From the NCBI GenBank assembly GCA_020975725.1, contig QXJR01000007.1, positions 62,001 through 126,000 of the forward strand: a DNA stretch of 64,000 nucleotides. Direction: 5' to 3'. A program made the position numbers and the translations under genes. This document shows positions 54,604 to 64,000 of the stretch, piece by piece. This DNA is from Picocystis sp. L7. Its lineage: Eukaryota; Chlorophyta; Picocystophyceae; Picocystales; Picocystaceae. The notes below the pieces were generated by a model, which did not search any database, had not been told where the DNA came from, and saw only the letters and a list, made by a program, of their open reading frames with translations. Position 1 is the stretch's first letter; each line of letters starts with the position of its first letter.

Positions 54604-57600
54604 ATGGCGGCGGCCACTTCCCGCATCGCACGCGTCCCCGCGGGACGAGGAAGGTGCGTGTGCGAAGGAAGAATGAAGGAAAAGGATGGACACTTGTGTT
54701 GCGACGGGAAGGAACGCTGCTGGAGGGACGAAGAGGAGACCGCCCAAGCCAGCACACGCAAGGACGGTCTGGTGCCAGTGGGCGCGTTTTCGATCCTTGT
54801 TTGTTCGATCGAGACGGAGCAAAGACGCGTCTTGTGAACTGCCCCAGGCTGACATGCGCCTTGCGATGCTTCCGTCGTCAAAGTGTGGCTCGTGAGGAAT
54901 CCCTGGTCGCACGATGCAGGAGCAAGGCGTTGCGACGCGGATTCCTCCTACCTAGAAGTGTGGTGGGAGACATCCAAAAATATAGCGATGGTACGAACCG
55001 AACGCGGAATCCGTGCTGCAACTTTCGAACCGGTTTCTAGGGGAGGCTTCCGAATGGCTGATCAGTCCAACTGACCATGGAACGCGGACGATGAATGCGA
55101 TGCGCAGAGGCCTGCACCTTCCACCGGAATGTTGTTGCCAAGGCAATCGCAGAGGACAGGACGTCAGGAGGCCAGGAAGGTATGATGGAAGCTCTCAGAT
55201 CGGATGCAGAGGTTGTTCAGCTGTATAGAAGTCCGGCAATGTCGGAAACTGCAACAGCTACTCTCCTGAAGAATGTTCAAGCGAGAGTTGGTGGGAACGT
55301 CATTTCCATCCATGCAGAGCAATGTTACAACGTTGCTCTCTCAGAACCGCTAACTGCAGATGAAGCAAAGACGTTGCTTTGGCTATTGCAAGAAACGTTT
55401 GAGCCGGAGAAGCTCTCTGGTCAAACCAAGCTGAAGGAGAGTGGCACAGCCACGGTGGTGGAAATTGGTCCTCGCCTCAGCTTTAGCACTGCCTTTTCAA
55501 CCAATGCAGTGTCCATCTGCCACTCCTGTGGTCTGCACAAGATACTGAGGTTGGAAAGATCGATGCGATTCCAGATAGAGACAGCTGGCACAAAGCTATC
55601 AGATGCTGATACCGCCCAGTTTGCGGCCATGGTCCACGATCGTATGACCCAAACTGTGTATCACAGACCCCTCGCCTCTTTTAAAACGAACAAAGTCCCT
55701 GATCCCGTCATCACAATCCCGGTCTTGGAAGGGGGCAGGCGAGTGCTAGAGAAGCTCAACAAAGACATGGGCCTGGCTTTCGACGATTGGGACCTAGACT
55801 ACTACACGGCAATGTTCCAGAACGAACTTAAGAGGGATCCGACCAATGTGGAACTCTTCGATATAGCTCAATCCAACAGCGAACATAGCAGGCACTGGTT
55901 TTTTCGGGCTCAGCTTATCATCGATGGACAGCCAGCACCCCAGACACTCATTGACATGGTAATGGAGACGCTGGAAAGAGCTTCCCACAACTCAGTGATT
56001 GGATTCAAAGACAATTCCTCTGCGATCAGAGGATTCAAGACCACACCTGTTTTCCCTGTAAGTCCTGGAGGTCCGTCTGCGCTTGATCTCGTGGAAAGGG
56101 ATTTGGATCTCCTTTTCACTGCTGAGACGCACAACTTTCCGTGCGCTGTTGCTCCCTATCCTGGTTCCGAAACCGGAGCAGGTGGGCGTATCAGGGATAC
56201 TCATGCCACTGGCATAGGCTCTCTGGTGGTTGCCTCTACTGCAGGATACTGCGTTGGTAACCTAAGGCTTGACGGTGCGGTTGAAAAGTGGGAGGATAAC
56301 GCCTTCGTGTACCCTAGTAACTTAGCGTCGCCCATTCGAATTCTGATTGATGCTTCCAATGGGGCTTCAGACTATGGGAACAAGTTTGGAGAGCCTCTCA
56401 TTCAGGGATACTGCAGAACGTTTGGGATGCGCACACCCAGCAGTGAGAGACGTGAATGGTTGAAGCCCATCATGTTCAGTGCTGGTATTGGACAAATCGA
56501 CCACAGGCATCTGGAAAAAGAGGATCCGGAGATTGGAATGCTGGTCGTGAAGATTGGCGGGCCTGCTTATCGTATCGGAATGGGTGGGGGAGCAGCAAGC
56601 AGCATGGCGTCTGGTTCCAACGATGCAGAGCTGGACTTCAATGCGGTGCAACGTGGGGATGCTGAGATGGCGCAAAAGCTGTACCGAACTGTCCGGGCAT
56701 GCGTTGAGATGGGCGAACACAACCCCATTGTCAGCATTCACGACCAAGGGGCAGGAGGAAACTGCAATTGCGTTAAGGAGATTGTTTATCCTGCAGGTGG
56801 GGAAATCGATATTCGTAAGGTTGAGGTAGGGGATGAGACATTGTCTGTACTTGAGATCTGGGGTGCCGAATACCAGGAGAATGATTGCCTTCTCGTCAGG
56901 CCAGAAAAGGAGCATGTTTTGAAAGAAGTGGCCCAAAGAGAAAGGTGCATAATGACAGTGATTGGACACGTTACAGGGACAGGCCGCATTGTCGTGAAAG
57001 ATAGCCGGGCGCTTGCCGGGAGCCCGACGCCGGAAGATCTTGACTTGGACAAGGTCCTCGGCAAGATGCCTCAGAAGACCTACCGTTTCGATCGTCAATC
57101 CCCAACACTTGTGCCGTTTAACTTTCCGGAAGGAGAAACTGTCACTTCTGCTTTGCAGCAAGTGCTCCGCCTCCCTGGTGTGTGTTCGAAGCGATTTTTG
57201 ACCACCAAGGTAGACCGCAGCGTCACAGGCCTTGTAGCTCAACAACAATGTGTAGGTCCTTTGCTTCTGCCTTTGGCAGACTGTGCCGTGATTGCACAAA
57301 GCCACCAGACTTTCACTGGCGGGGCCTGTGCGATAGGAGAGCAGCCCATCAAAGGCCTGCTCTGCGCTGCAGCGATGGCTCGGATGAGCGTTGGCGAAGC
57401 CATTACCAACCTTTGCTTTGTGAAATCAACCGGATTGAACGACATGAAGGCTTCAGGGAACTGGATGTACGCTGCAAAACTTGACGGGGAGGGTGCGCAT
57501 TTGTACGACGCTGCTGTTGCCTTGAAAAGTGTGCTTATTGACCTGGGGGTAGCCATTGACGGTGGAAAGGATTCACTTTCCATGGCGGCGGCGGCGGGGG

Positions 57601-59162
57601 ACGAAGTGGTGAAAGCGCCAGGCTCCCTTGTCATGAGTTGTTATGTCACCGTGCCAGATGTCACAAAGAAAGTCACGCCGGCCCTGCAACTGCCAGGGGA
57701 GGGGAAGCTCCTGCTCGTGGATCTGGCCTGTGGTTGCCGCCGTCTGGGCGGCTCTTCCCTTGCACAGGTATACAAGCAGATTGGAAACGAGACCCCAGAT
57801 ATGGAGGATGTCTTACTTTTCAAGGGGGCGTACGAAACCATGATGAACCTCCTGGATGCGGGTAAAATCACTGCTGGACATGATGTTTCAGATGGTGGGT
57901 ACATTACATGTTTGCTAGAGATGGCGTTCGCTGGTAACACGGGGATCCGTGCCAGTCTTCCGGAGGCACCTCATGGGGAAGGGGGTGAACTTGCAGCTCT
58001 CTTTGCCGAGGAACTTGGATTGATCCTTGAAGTCTCGAGCGACAATCAGGAGGAAGTTCTGTCTGCTTTCAAGGAGCGCGGCATACCTTGTGCCTGCATC
58101 GGCGATGTCAGGTCAGACTCTGAAATTATCGTCTCTGTTGGAGGGAACGACCCTGTAGTAGTGGGGTCTGTGTCTTCCTGGCGGGCCGCGTGGGAAGAGA
58201 CCGCCTTTCGCTTGGAGAAGCTTCAAGCATCCGAACCGACTGTGGATGCTGAGCAAAGCATCCAGGCGTCACGTGAAGCACCTATCTGGAAGGTGCCTTT
58301 CACTCCCCAGTACACCCCAGTTGAAAAGCTGAAATCTGAATCCAGACCGAGGGTGGCAATCCTGAGGGAAGAAGGCAGCAACGGCGATCGCGAAATGGCA
58401 GCGGCTTTTTACGCGGCTGGTTGCGAACCATGGGACCTCACCATGAGCGACCTGCTCAGCGGGCGTGCAGTGTTGAAGGAGTTCCAAGGCCTTGTGTTCG
58501 TTGGGGGCTTCAGCTATGCGGACGTCCTGGACTCGGCAAAGGGCTGGGCTGGGAGTATTCGTCAGAGCCCTCGGCTGCTGTCCCAGTTTGACGAGTTCTA
58601 CCACCGCCCTGACACGTTCAGTCTCGGCATTTGCAACGGTTGCCAGCTTATGGCCCTTTTGGGTTGGGTACCTGGGAATATCGAAGGGGACAGGCTGATG
58701 GATACGGATCAGCCACGGTTCATCCACAACAAATCGGGGCGTTTCGAAAGCCGCTACGTTCCAATAAAGATCGAGAAGTCCCCGGCAGTGATGCTGAAGG
58801 GGATGGAAGAGACGGTCATGGGCGTCTGGTGCGCGCACGGGGAAGGTCTTGCGTACTTCCCGAACCAATCAGTGTTGGAGGAGGTTGTGCAAGGGGGCAT
58901 GATTCCCATCCGGTATTGCGACGCCACGGGCACGCCAACCGAATCGTACCCGTACAATCCGAACGGTTCCCCTTTTGGCATCGCAGGGCTCTGTTCTCCG
59001 GACGGCCGCCACTTGGCCATGATGCCACATCCGGAGAGGAGTTATCTTTCATGGCAGACTCCATGGGCACCATCAAGTGCTGGATTGGATCCCTACGGTC
59101 CTACCCCGTGGATCAAGATGTTTCAGAACGCACGGGAATGGTGCGAATCTCGCGCCGTGTAG
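54604..59162 (+). CDS. purL: Phosphoribosylformylglycinamidine synthase (PurL, long form), probably two exons
   Basis: The large exon ending at 59162 encodes a full-length long-form FGAM synthase, step 4 of purine synthesis (FGAR + Gln + ATP to FGAM). Blocks seen are VEIGPRLSFSTAFS, the signature AQSNSEHSRHWFF, AETHNFPCAVAPYPG, DQGAGGNCNCVKEI, AIDGGKDSLSMAA, and a C-terminal glutaminase with nucleophile Cys in LGICNGCQLMALLG and MMPHPERS. A likely first exon is 54604-54653 (MAAATSRIARVPAGRG), a basic, Ser/Ala-rich presequence. Donor GTGCGT and an acceptor at 55159 restore frame, giving 1350 residues. This 506-nt intron is a proposal. Alternatively translation starts at an ATG at 55095 or 55182. 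A plastid or mitochondrial location, as in plants, would follow from exon 1. Confidence 0.93.
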
Positions 59163-59484
59163 TACCATCTTGTTTTGCACGTCTGTTATTGCGGCTGTCC
59201 ATCTTCTGGTCCGCCTCGCTCTTGCCTTTCCACGTGTTGGATGTGTGTTGCGGCACGGGAGAGGGATCCTGTCATGATTTTCCCCACCCTGCCATCCTGT
59301 TCCATCCCTTCGAGTGGACGGGAACCTCTTCCCCTTGCGTGCCACCATCTGCTTGTCCCATCCCCCTTTGTTCCCACGTGTGGTGGTTCCCTCCCCCATC
59401 GATCCCTTTTGCATGCTCTTCCTCCCTTTTCGGACGAAGGGAGAGGTGGATCCCATTCGAACCGTTCCGCGCCTACGAACGAGG
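59163..59484. other. Spacer between PurL and the unknown membrane protein
   Basis: 322 bp, C/T-rich, no ORF of note. It holds the PurL 3' UTR and the promoter of the next gene. No AATAAA seen. Confidence 0.35.
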
Positions 59485-60540
59485 ATGGGTTCGGAAGCCG
59501 TGGACGCACTCGTGCTGCCCTTGGCACCCGTGGCACGAGCCATGGGATTGCCAGACACGCGTGGAGGAAGGCTGGCCATCCTGCTCGCGGCGTTCGCGGC
59601 GGCGTACGCCTTGGGATACGCAGGAGGCAGGCTCGGATCCCCCGACGCCGAAGACGCACTGGCGCGTTGCCACGACGAAGCGAAGAAGGCGCAGGCCTGG
59701 ATCGTGGAGCGTCGCAGCTGCGCCTTCGAGGTCGAAAGGGACGAGGACGCCGATCAGATGGCCTGGGAAGCGGCGCAGTTCTTCGCCAGATCCGCCGAGT
59801 CCTGGACGTCCAGCTGCGTCTACGTGCAGGTGGGCGTCGGAAGCGATCCTGCGAGGATGCAGGAGCACATTCAATCCGCGTTTCGAGACGGAGATCCGAT
59901 GCATGGATGCTTCAAAGCCTTGTTCGTGGATCGTCACGAACCCATCGATGCGCTGCAAGCCACCGTCGGCGCGCACGGCGACGAGTGCGTGTTGGTCCAG
60001 CTGCCGTCGAAGCCGTCGGAGAAGCAGCAGGAGATGGCCAAGAGCGTCGGCGAGCTGCGCGGCTTGCAGCCCGATTCCGCCTTCTTCCTATCCTGGAACG
60101 GTCTCGATGGCTTTGGTCGCGACACCAACGCCAGCACCTCGACGGGTTGGACGATGGACGCCGACGCAGCGGTGCGTCGTGCACGCATGGACGTGGAAGC
60201 TTCGGTGCAGGCGACCCTCCAGGACGTCCAGAGGCTGGAGAAGGACGGATACGCGGTCCATGCGCTCGGAAGAGGCGAAGACGGCGCATTGGGATGGGCG
60301 CTTCGCATCGATGGAGACCTCATGCCGGCCGCTTGGAGAGCACCTGGCGACCTGCAGGCCTTCCTCCTGCTGGCGGTGAAGCAGGAAGGTGAGTTCAAGC
60401 GCGAATGGGAGCGTGCCATGGGCGTGTGCGTGGACGAGGAATGGGACCAATCCCGTGCGTGCCGATGCGTGCCACGAAGGTGGGAGAACCTGGGACGTGC
60501 TTGCAGGGGTCGGGAACCGACGCCCACCGCGGTGGATTGA
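59485..60540 (+). CDS. Unknown protein with one N-terminal membrane segment
   Basis: 351 residues from the ATG at 59485. Residues 29-49 (GRLAILLAAFAAAYALGYAGG) form a single hydrophobic helix after a short N terminus with one or two charges; the remainder is soluble, mixed alpha/beta and acidic. I recognise no family, and no catalytic motif stands out. The composition is protein-like throughout, with regular hydrophobic residues and few Arg/Pro runs, which sets it apart from shadow ORFs. A strong donor-like GTGAGT at 60389 follows LAVKQEG, so the last 50 residues, which turn Arg/Cys-rich, may be intron read-through. A type II or signal-anchored organelle or ER protein is the best guess. Confidence 0.6.
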   Translation: MGSEAVDALVLPLAPVARAMGLPDTRGGRLAILLAAFAAAYALGYAGGRLGSPDAEDALARCHDEAKKAQAWIVERRSCAFEVERDEDADQMAWEAAQFFARSAESWTSSCVYVQVGVGSDPARMQEHIQSAFRDGDPMHGCFKALFVDRHEPIDALQATVGAHGDECVLVQLPSKPSEKQQEMAKSVGELRGLQPDSAFFLSWNGLDGFGRDTNASTSTGWTMDADAAVRRARMDVEASVQATLQDVQRLEKDGYAVHALGRGEDGALGWALRIDGDLMPAAWRAPGDLQAFLLLAVKQEGEFKREWERAMGVCVDEEWDQSRACRCVPRRWENLGRACRGREPTPTAVD

Positions 60541-60839
60541 AGAGACGCCACGTCCGGCCTCGCGCGCACGAGACCCCTCCATCGACCGGACACCGCGACG
60601 CACCATGGCAGGCGACCAGTGGGCGGAGGAAGTCCGCACCTGCAGGTCCCGCACGTGCCTGGTGGCGTCGCACCTCGCTTCCAGGCGTGCACGACGCCCA
60701 CTGCATCGCGACACGTGACCTTGCGGGACGCCACGAACGAGGATGGATGCGTTCTTCGCCTTTGCTTCACGTCTTCGATGCTTGGTCGTGCCCACGGGAT
60801 CGCCACGCCCATCCGCGAGGTTCCGCCTGGACCGACGCT
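60541..60839. other. Convergent spacer before the PhyH-like gene
   Basis: 299 bp between facing stop codons. GC-rich; open frames here are continuations of antisense reading frames. No gene recognised. Confidence 0.3.
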
Positions 60840-61733
60840 TCACGTTCCGTGCGTCGGTCCCGACACCTGGGACCCCTTGGGTTCGTACAGCGGCACGAAG
60901 GGACATTCTTGGTTCCGCTGCAACCAATTGTCTTCGGACCAGACGGCACCGTCGCTCTCCACCACGTGCATGGTGTACGCGTGCCTGGACTTTTGGGAAG
61001 TGTTCTCTCGGCTGAAGTGCCAGAGTTGACCGTGCAACAGCACCGCCGTTCCGCTCTCCACTTCCAGCGGCACGTATTCCCGCAGGTCCAAGGCTTCCTT
61101 CGCCACCTGTTCGTCCACGAATCCCACTTGGTCGTCCTTCTTCACGAACCTGCGCGAGAGTGCGCTCCGATGCGAGCCAGGCAGGGCCCACAAGCATCCG
61201 TTGTCCACCGTGGCGTCTTCGAGTGCGATCCAGAGGCCCACCACCGAAGGTGGATCGGTGTACAGGAACGCGCTGTCCTGGTGCGGGACCACCTCTCCGC
61301 CGATGCCAGGTTGCTTGCAGATGTACATGGACTGCACAGGGACCGGTCTGCGGAATCCCAGCTCGCGACAGAGTGCGGACACGCCTTCGGAGCGCGAGAA
61401 CTCCCGAAAGACGGGATCCAAGTCGTGGAGTGCGTGTCCGACCTTGTTCACGGCCAGGTTCTTGTCCACCGTCAGGGCACCCGATTCGTCGAAGGCTTTC
61501 TCTTCGAAGAAGAAGGCGATCCGATCTGCGCTTCGGAGGAACTTCTCGTCCGACGTGAGCTTGGCTTGTTTGGTGGTGGAGAAAACCGACGCCGTGGACG
61601 GTTCGTACTCGGACACGAGACGGTCCATCCTCGCGCGCAGGCGTGCCACTTGCTTCGGATTCGCGAATCCTTCCACCAAGGCGTACCCTCTCTCTCCCAT
61701 CTGCTTCGCAGGGCTCGCGAAGGAGGACGCCAT
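60840..61733 (-). CDS. Phytanoyl-CoA dioxygenase-like protein (PHYHD1 family)
   Basis: 297 residues in one exon, against about 291 for human PHYHD1. Fe(II)/2-oxoglutarate oxygenase fold with the metal triad His151-x-Asp153 (PHQDSAFLY) and His239 (LLHGQLWHFSREN), and Arg250 in SRHAYTMH for 2-oxoglutarate. Other family blocks are YICKQPGIGGEVVPHQD, GLWIALEDATVDNGCLW and ALPGSHR. All ligands are intact, so an active hydroxylase is expected, but its substrate is unknown for PHYHD1-type proteins. The ATG at 61733 (MASSFASPAKQMG) matches the family start; the frame is open further upstream but unconserved. No peroxisomal PTS1 is seen at the C terminus. Head to head with TFB5. Confidence 0.9.
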   Translation of the reverse strand: MASSFASPAKQMGERGYALVEGFANPKQVARLRARMDRLVSEYEPSTASVFSTTKQAKLTSDEKFLRSADRIAFFFEEKAFDESGALTVDKNLAVNKVGHALHDLDPVFREFSRSEGVSALCRELGFRRPVPVQSMYICKQPGIGGEVVPHQDSAFLYTDPPSVVGLWIALEDATVDNGCLWALPGSHRSALSRRFVKKDDQVGFVDEQVAKEALDLREYVPLEVESGTAVLLHGQLWHFSRENTSQKSRHAYTMHVVESDGAVWSEDNWLQRNQECPFVPLYEPKGSQVSGPTHGT

Positions 61734-62000
61734 GGTGCGCCTCTCTCGCACGTGGCGACGTGCCGCGACCTCGTCCCACTCTCGATGGATCCTTCGCTCC
61801 TCCCCCTTTGGGGGTTCATCGCGAAAGGGCCTCCCTCCGGGTTCGAAAGGGAACGCGTCCGGTTCTCCACCGGGGACGTCGAAAGGGGAACCGATCGGAT
61901 CGTCCCGTTCCTCCTCGTTCCCATCCCCCTCGGATGGGAGGAGAAGAAACACGCCTGACGGTCGGGTCGACACCTCCTTCCCGCGCTCGTTGTGGTGGCG
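61734..62000. promoter_or_regulatory. 267-bp bidirectional promoter, PhyH-like / TFB5
   Basis: Short region between two outward-facing ATGs, GC-rich, with CCTCCCCCTTTGGGGG near 61800. No TATA box and no C/G run of eight or more. Confidence 0.55.
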
Positions 62001-62228
62001 ATGGTGGTGGCGAAGAAAGGGGTGCTCCTGACCTGCGACGCCACCGTCAAGGTGTTCGTGCTGCAGCTGAACGAAAAGAGGGATCCAGACAAGAAGTTCG
62101 TGCTCGCAGATCTGGACGAAACCCACCTCTTCGTGCACAAATCCGCCGCAGAAGACATACGAAAAGAAGTCGACCACTTCCTCGACAAAAACACCTACCA
62201 GAAACCCGACAACGTGGAAGAGTACTGA
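62001..62228 (+). CDS. TFB5: TFIIH subunit TFB5 (TTDA/GTF2H5)
   Basis: A 75-residue protein starting MVVAKKGVLLTCDATVKVF; human TTDA is 71 residues and starts MVNVLKGVLIECD. The second half matches too, with KKFVLADLDETHLFV against KKFIIQDIDDTHVFV. TFB5 binds p52/TFB2 and stabilises TFIIH, which opens promoters and acts in nucleotide-excision repair. The ATG at 62001 is chosen over upstream in-frame GTG codons. One exon. The small size makes it easy to miss in automated annotation. Confidence 0.93.
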   Translation: MVVAKKGVLLTCDATVKVFVLQLNEKRDPDKKFVLADLDETHLFVHKSAAEDIRKEVDHFLDKNTYQKPDNVEEY

Positions 62229-62767
62229 AGGACGAGGCGGAAGGAGACGCGAACGATCCTCGACGGAGGAACGTCCGAATCGCAAGCCATCGCGGGGTGG
62301 GAGGGAGGAACGATCCCGTGGGTTCCTTCTCGCCCAACGCCGAACCAATCGTACGACCTGTCCTTCGCGACGATCGCCACCGGTACCGGAAGGCATGGGC
62401 GCGCCTGCGAGGAGCCAAAACCGAACGGAGGCGTGCACACCGGCGTAGGACATGCCTTCTTCGTGCACGCGGATCGACGCGCGCCCGCGTGGACGACGCA
62501 GGGATTGAAGAGCGGACCCCGCCCGGCGAGCGGTCGATGATCCAGAGAAGAAGAAGCACGAGGATGCCGTCTGCATTGCACCGAGCCGTCCGTCCAAGTT
62601 GAACACGTGCACGACGCGCGCCCGTTGCGCGACGGGTGCGAGATCTCTTCGTCGTGCCGGCGGGAGGAAACGTCCGCGATCCTTCCAGGGTCAGGACGAG
62701 GTGCCATCGTCCGGTGGTGCGGTGCTCGCGTGGGAATGGCTTTGCGGGCCAGTTGGTGCGCTGTGGA
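62229..62767. other. Convergent spacer between TFB5 and MnmE
   Basis: 540 bp between two facing stops. Open frames on both strands are Arg/Ser-rich and show no family resemblance. No gene recognised. Confidence 0.35.
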
Positions 62768-64000
62768 TCACTTGCCGATGCAAAAGCGGGCGAAGACGTG
62801 GGCCAGCACTTCTTCTCCCACCTCGTCCCCGGTGGCCTCGCCGAGCGCCATGGCGGCGGCTCGCAGGTCGACCGTGAAGCAATCCTCCGGCACTTCCATT
62901 TCCATGGCCTGCAACAAGTTGTCCAGCGCCTCTTGTGCCCGATAGAGGGCCTCTATCTGCCTCTGGGACGCGGCCCACACCACCCCGTGTCCGTCCGCGC
63001 CGTCCGGTCCGGCCACCAGCTCGGCCACGGCCGTTTGCAGTTCTTCCAGTCCCGTCCCGTTCACGGCGCTGGTGCGCACGACGCATCGGAACGCGGCGTT
63101 CCACGGTTCGGGCAGCACCAGCTCTTGTCCCATCCGTTCACGTTCCAGCATGTCTGCCTTGTTGATCACCAGCACTGCGGGCGGGGAACGGGCGCCCAGG
63201 GTCGTCGGCGACCCCGGTGGATCTCGTTCCGTAACGATCGACGTCTCGTTTCCCCATATGACGCGTGCGATGCGTTCTTCTTCACGGCCCCAGCCCAGGA
63301 CACCGTCGACGACCAGGAGCACGGCGTCGGCGGCCTTGGCCGCCTCTTCGGCGCGTGCGACCCCGATCTTTTCGACGTGGTCTTGGGACTCGCGTATGCC
63401 TGCGGTGTCCAGGAGTCGGAGGGGTGCGCCGGCGAGGGACGTGGTTTCGGCTTCCACGACGTCGCGTGTGGTCCCGGCCGTTTCCGACACGATGGCCCTT
63501 TCGCAACCGGCCATGGCGTTGAGGAGGCTGCTTTTCCCTGCGTTGGGCCTGCCCACGAGGGCCACCGCGGCACCCCTCTGCAGCACGAGCGACCTCTCTG
63601 CGCTCTCCTTGGCACGTTGCACTTGCCTTCGGACGTGTCGGGTGCGACGCAGGATGGATTCCCGTTCCAGCGGTGGGATCCCGTCGGCGTCTTCGAAGTC
63701 CACCCTGGCTTCCACCTCCACCATCATGGCGATGCAATCGTCCCTCATCTCTCGGATCCGCGCGGACGCGTCTCCACGGAGTCCGGCCAAGGCGGCGTCG
63801 GCGGCACGTGGCGTGCGGGCTTGGACGAGCCGTTGGACGCTTTCGGCTTGGGCCAGGTCGATGCGTCCGTGGAGCACCGCGCGAAGGGTGAATTCACCCG
63901 GCTGGGCCATCCTCGCGCCCGCCTGGAGCGCGCATCGGAGCACCCTCTGTGCGCACACGCTTCCACCGTGTCCGTGCACTTCCACCACGTCTTCGCGGGT
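62768..64000 (-). CDS. mnmE: tRNA modification GTPase MnmE/MSS1 (5' end beyond window)
   Basis: Partial: the frame enters at the right edge of the window (TREDVVEVHGHGG) and 410 codons are visible. The G domain carries GRPNAGKSSLLNAMAG (G1), the G3 block DTAGIRES and NKAD (G4). It is inserted in the helical domain as in all MnmE proteins. The protein ends in FCIGK, the invariant C(I/L/V)GK whose Cys is essential. With MnmG/GidA it makes the 5-carboxymethylaminomethyl-type wobble uridine of organelle tRNAs. In a nuclear genome the product should go to mitochondria or plastid; the N-terminal folate-binding domain and any presequence lie outside the window. Confidence 0.94.
   Translation of the reverse strand, partial: TREDVVEVHGHGGSVCAQRVLRCALQAGARMAQPGEFTLRAVLHGRIDLAQAESVQRLVQARTPRAADAALAGLRGDASARIREMRDDCIAMMVEVEARVDFEDADGIPPLERESILRRTRHVRRQVQRAKESAERSLVLQRGAAVALVGRPNAGKSSLLNAMAGCERAIVSETAGTTRDVVEAETTSLAGAPLRLLDTAGIRESQDHVEKIGVARAEEAAKAADAVLLVVDGVLGWGREEERIARVIWGNETSIVTERDPPGSPTTLGARSPPAVLVINKADMLERERMGQELVLPEPWNAAFRCVVRTSAVNGTGLEELQTAVAELVAGPDGADGHGVVWAASQRQIEALYRAQEALDNLLQAMEMEVPEDCFTVDLRAAAMALGEATGDEVGEEVLAHVFARFCIGK

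Overview
The window is nuclear DNA from a photosynthetic eukaryote, most likely a unicellular alga whose plastid proteins use simple (primary-type) transit peptides. The evidence is a plastid ATP/ADP translocase and a ferredoxin-thioredoxin reductase subunit that both start with a transit peptide and no secretory signal, next to RNA polymerase II RPB2, CAND1, the exocyst subunit SEC5, ESCRT-III VPS2, TFIIH TFB5 and spliceosomal introns. I cannot name the lineage from sequence alone.

Genes are compact. Most are one long exon; several have a very short first exon and one 5'-biased GT-AG intron of about 100-500 nt. Reading across those introns gave full-length models for NTT (19428-17254), RPB2 (23736-27544), an SPX protein (28608-29775), SEC5 (32555-29916), VPS2 (34822-34050), a PWWP-PHD protein (44055-40839) and probably PurL (54604-59162). 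Three gene pairs are head to head over 230-420 bp: SEC5/MT-A70, VPS2/FTRV and PhyH-like/TFB5. Many promoters carry runs of 7-13 C or G.

Layout: 1-5.3 kb is gene-poor, lower in GC, and holds retroelement fossils and an unidentified minus-strand ORF pair. 5.7-12.8 kb has a nucleotide-sugar transporter, a dTDP/UDP-glucose 4,6-dehydratase, an unknown coiled-coil protein and an SDR. 12.8-14.3 kb is an mTERF protein. 14.3-17.2 kb is empty. 17.2-19.4 kb is NTT. 19.4-23.7 kb is empty apart from a 339-bp-arm inverted repeat. 23.7-44.1 kb is a dense housekeeping block (RPB2, SPX, SEC5, MT-A70 methyltransferase, VPS2, FTRV, CAND1, PWWP-PHD). 45.2-53.1 kb is a near-identical tandem pair of secreted chitin-degrading enzymes. 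54.6-64 kb has PurL, an unknown membrane protein, a PhyH-like dioxygenase, TFB5 and the 3' part of MnmE.

The standout is the duplicated enzyme: signal peptide, AA15-type copper LPMO starting with the mature His, two or three CBM5/12 chitin-binding modules on Pro-Glu/Gln linkers, and a GH19 chitinase domain, all in one polypeptide. Copy 1 has one extra CBM because of a 333-bp tandem repeat. The duplicated unit runs from the promoter to about 6 nt past the stop codon.
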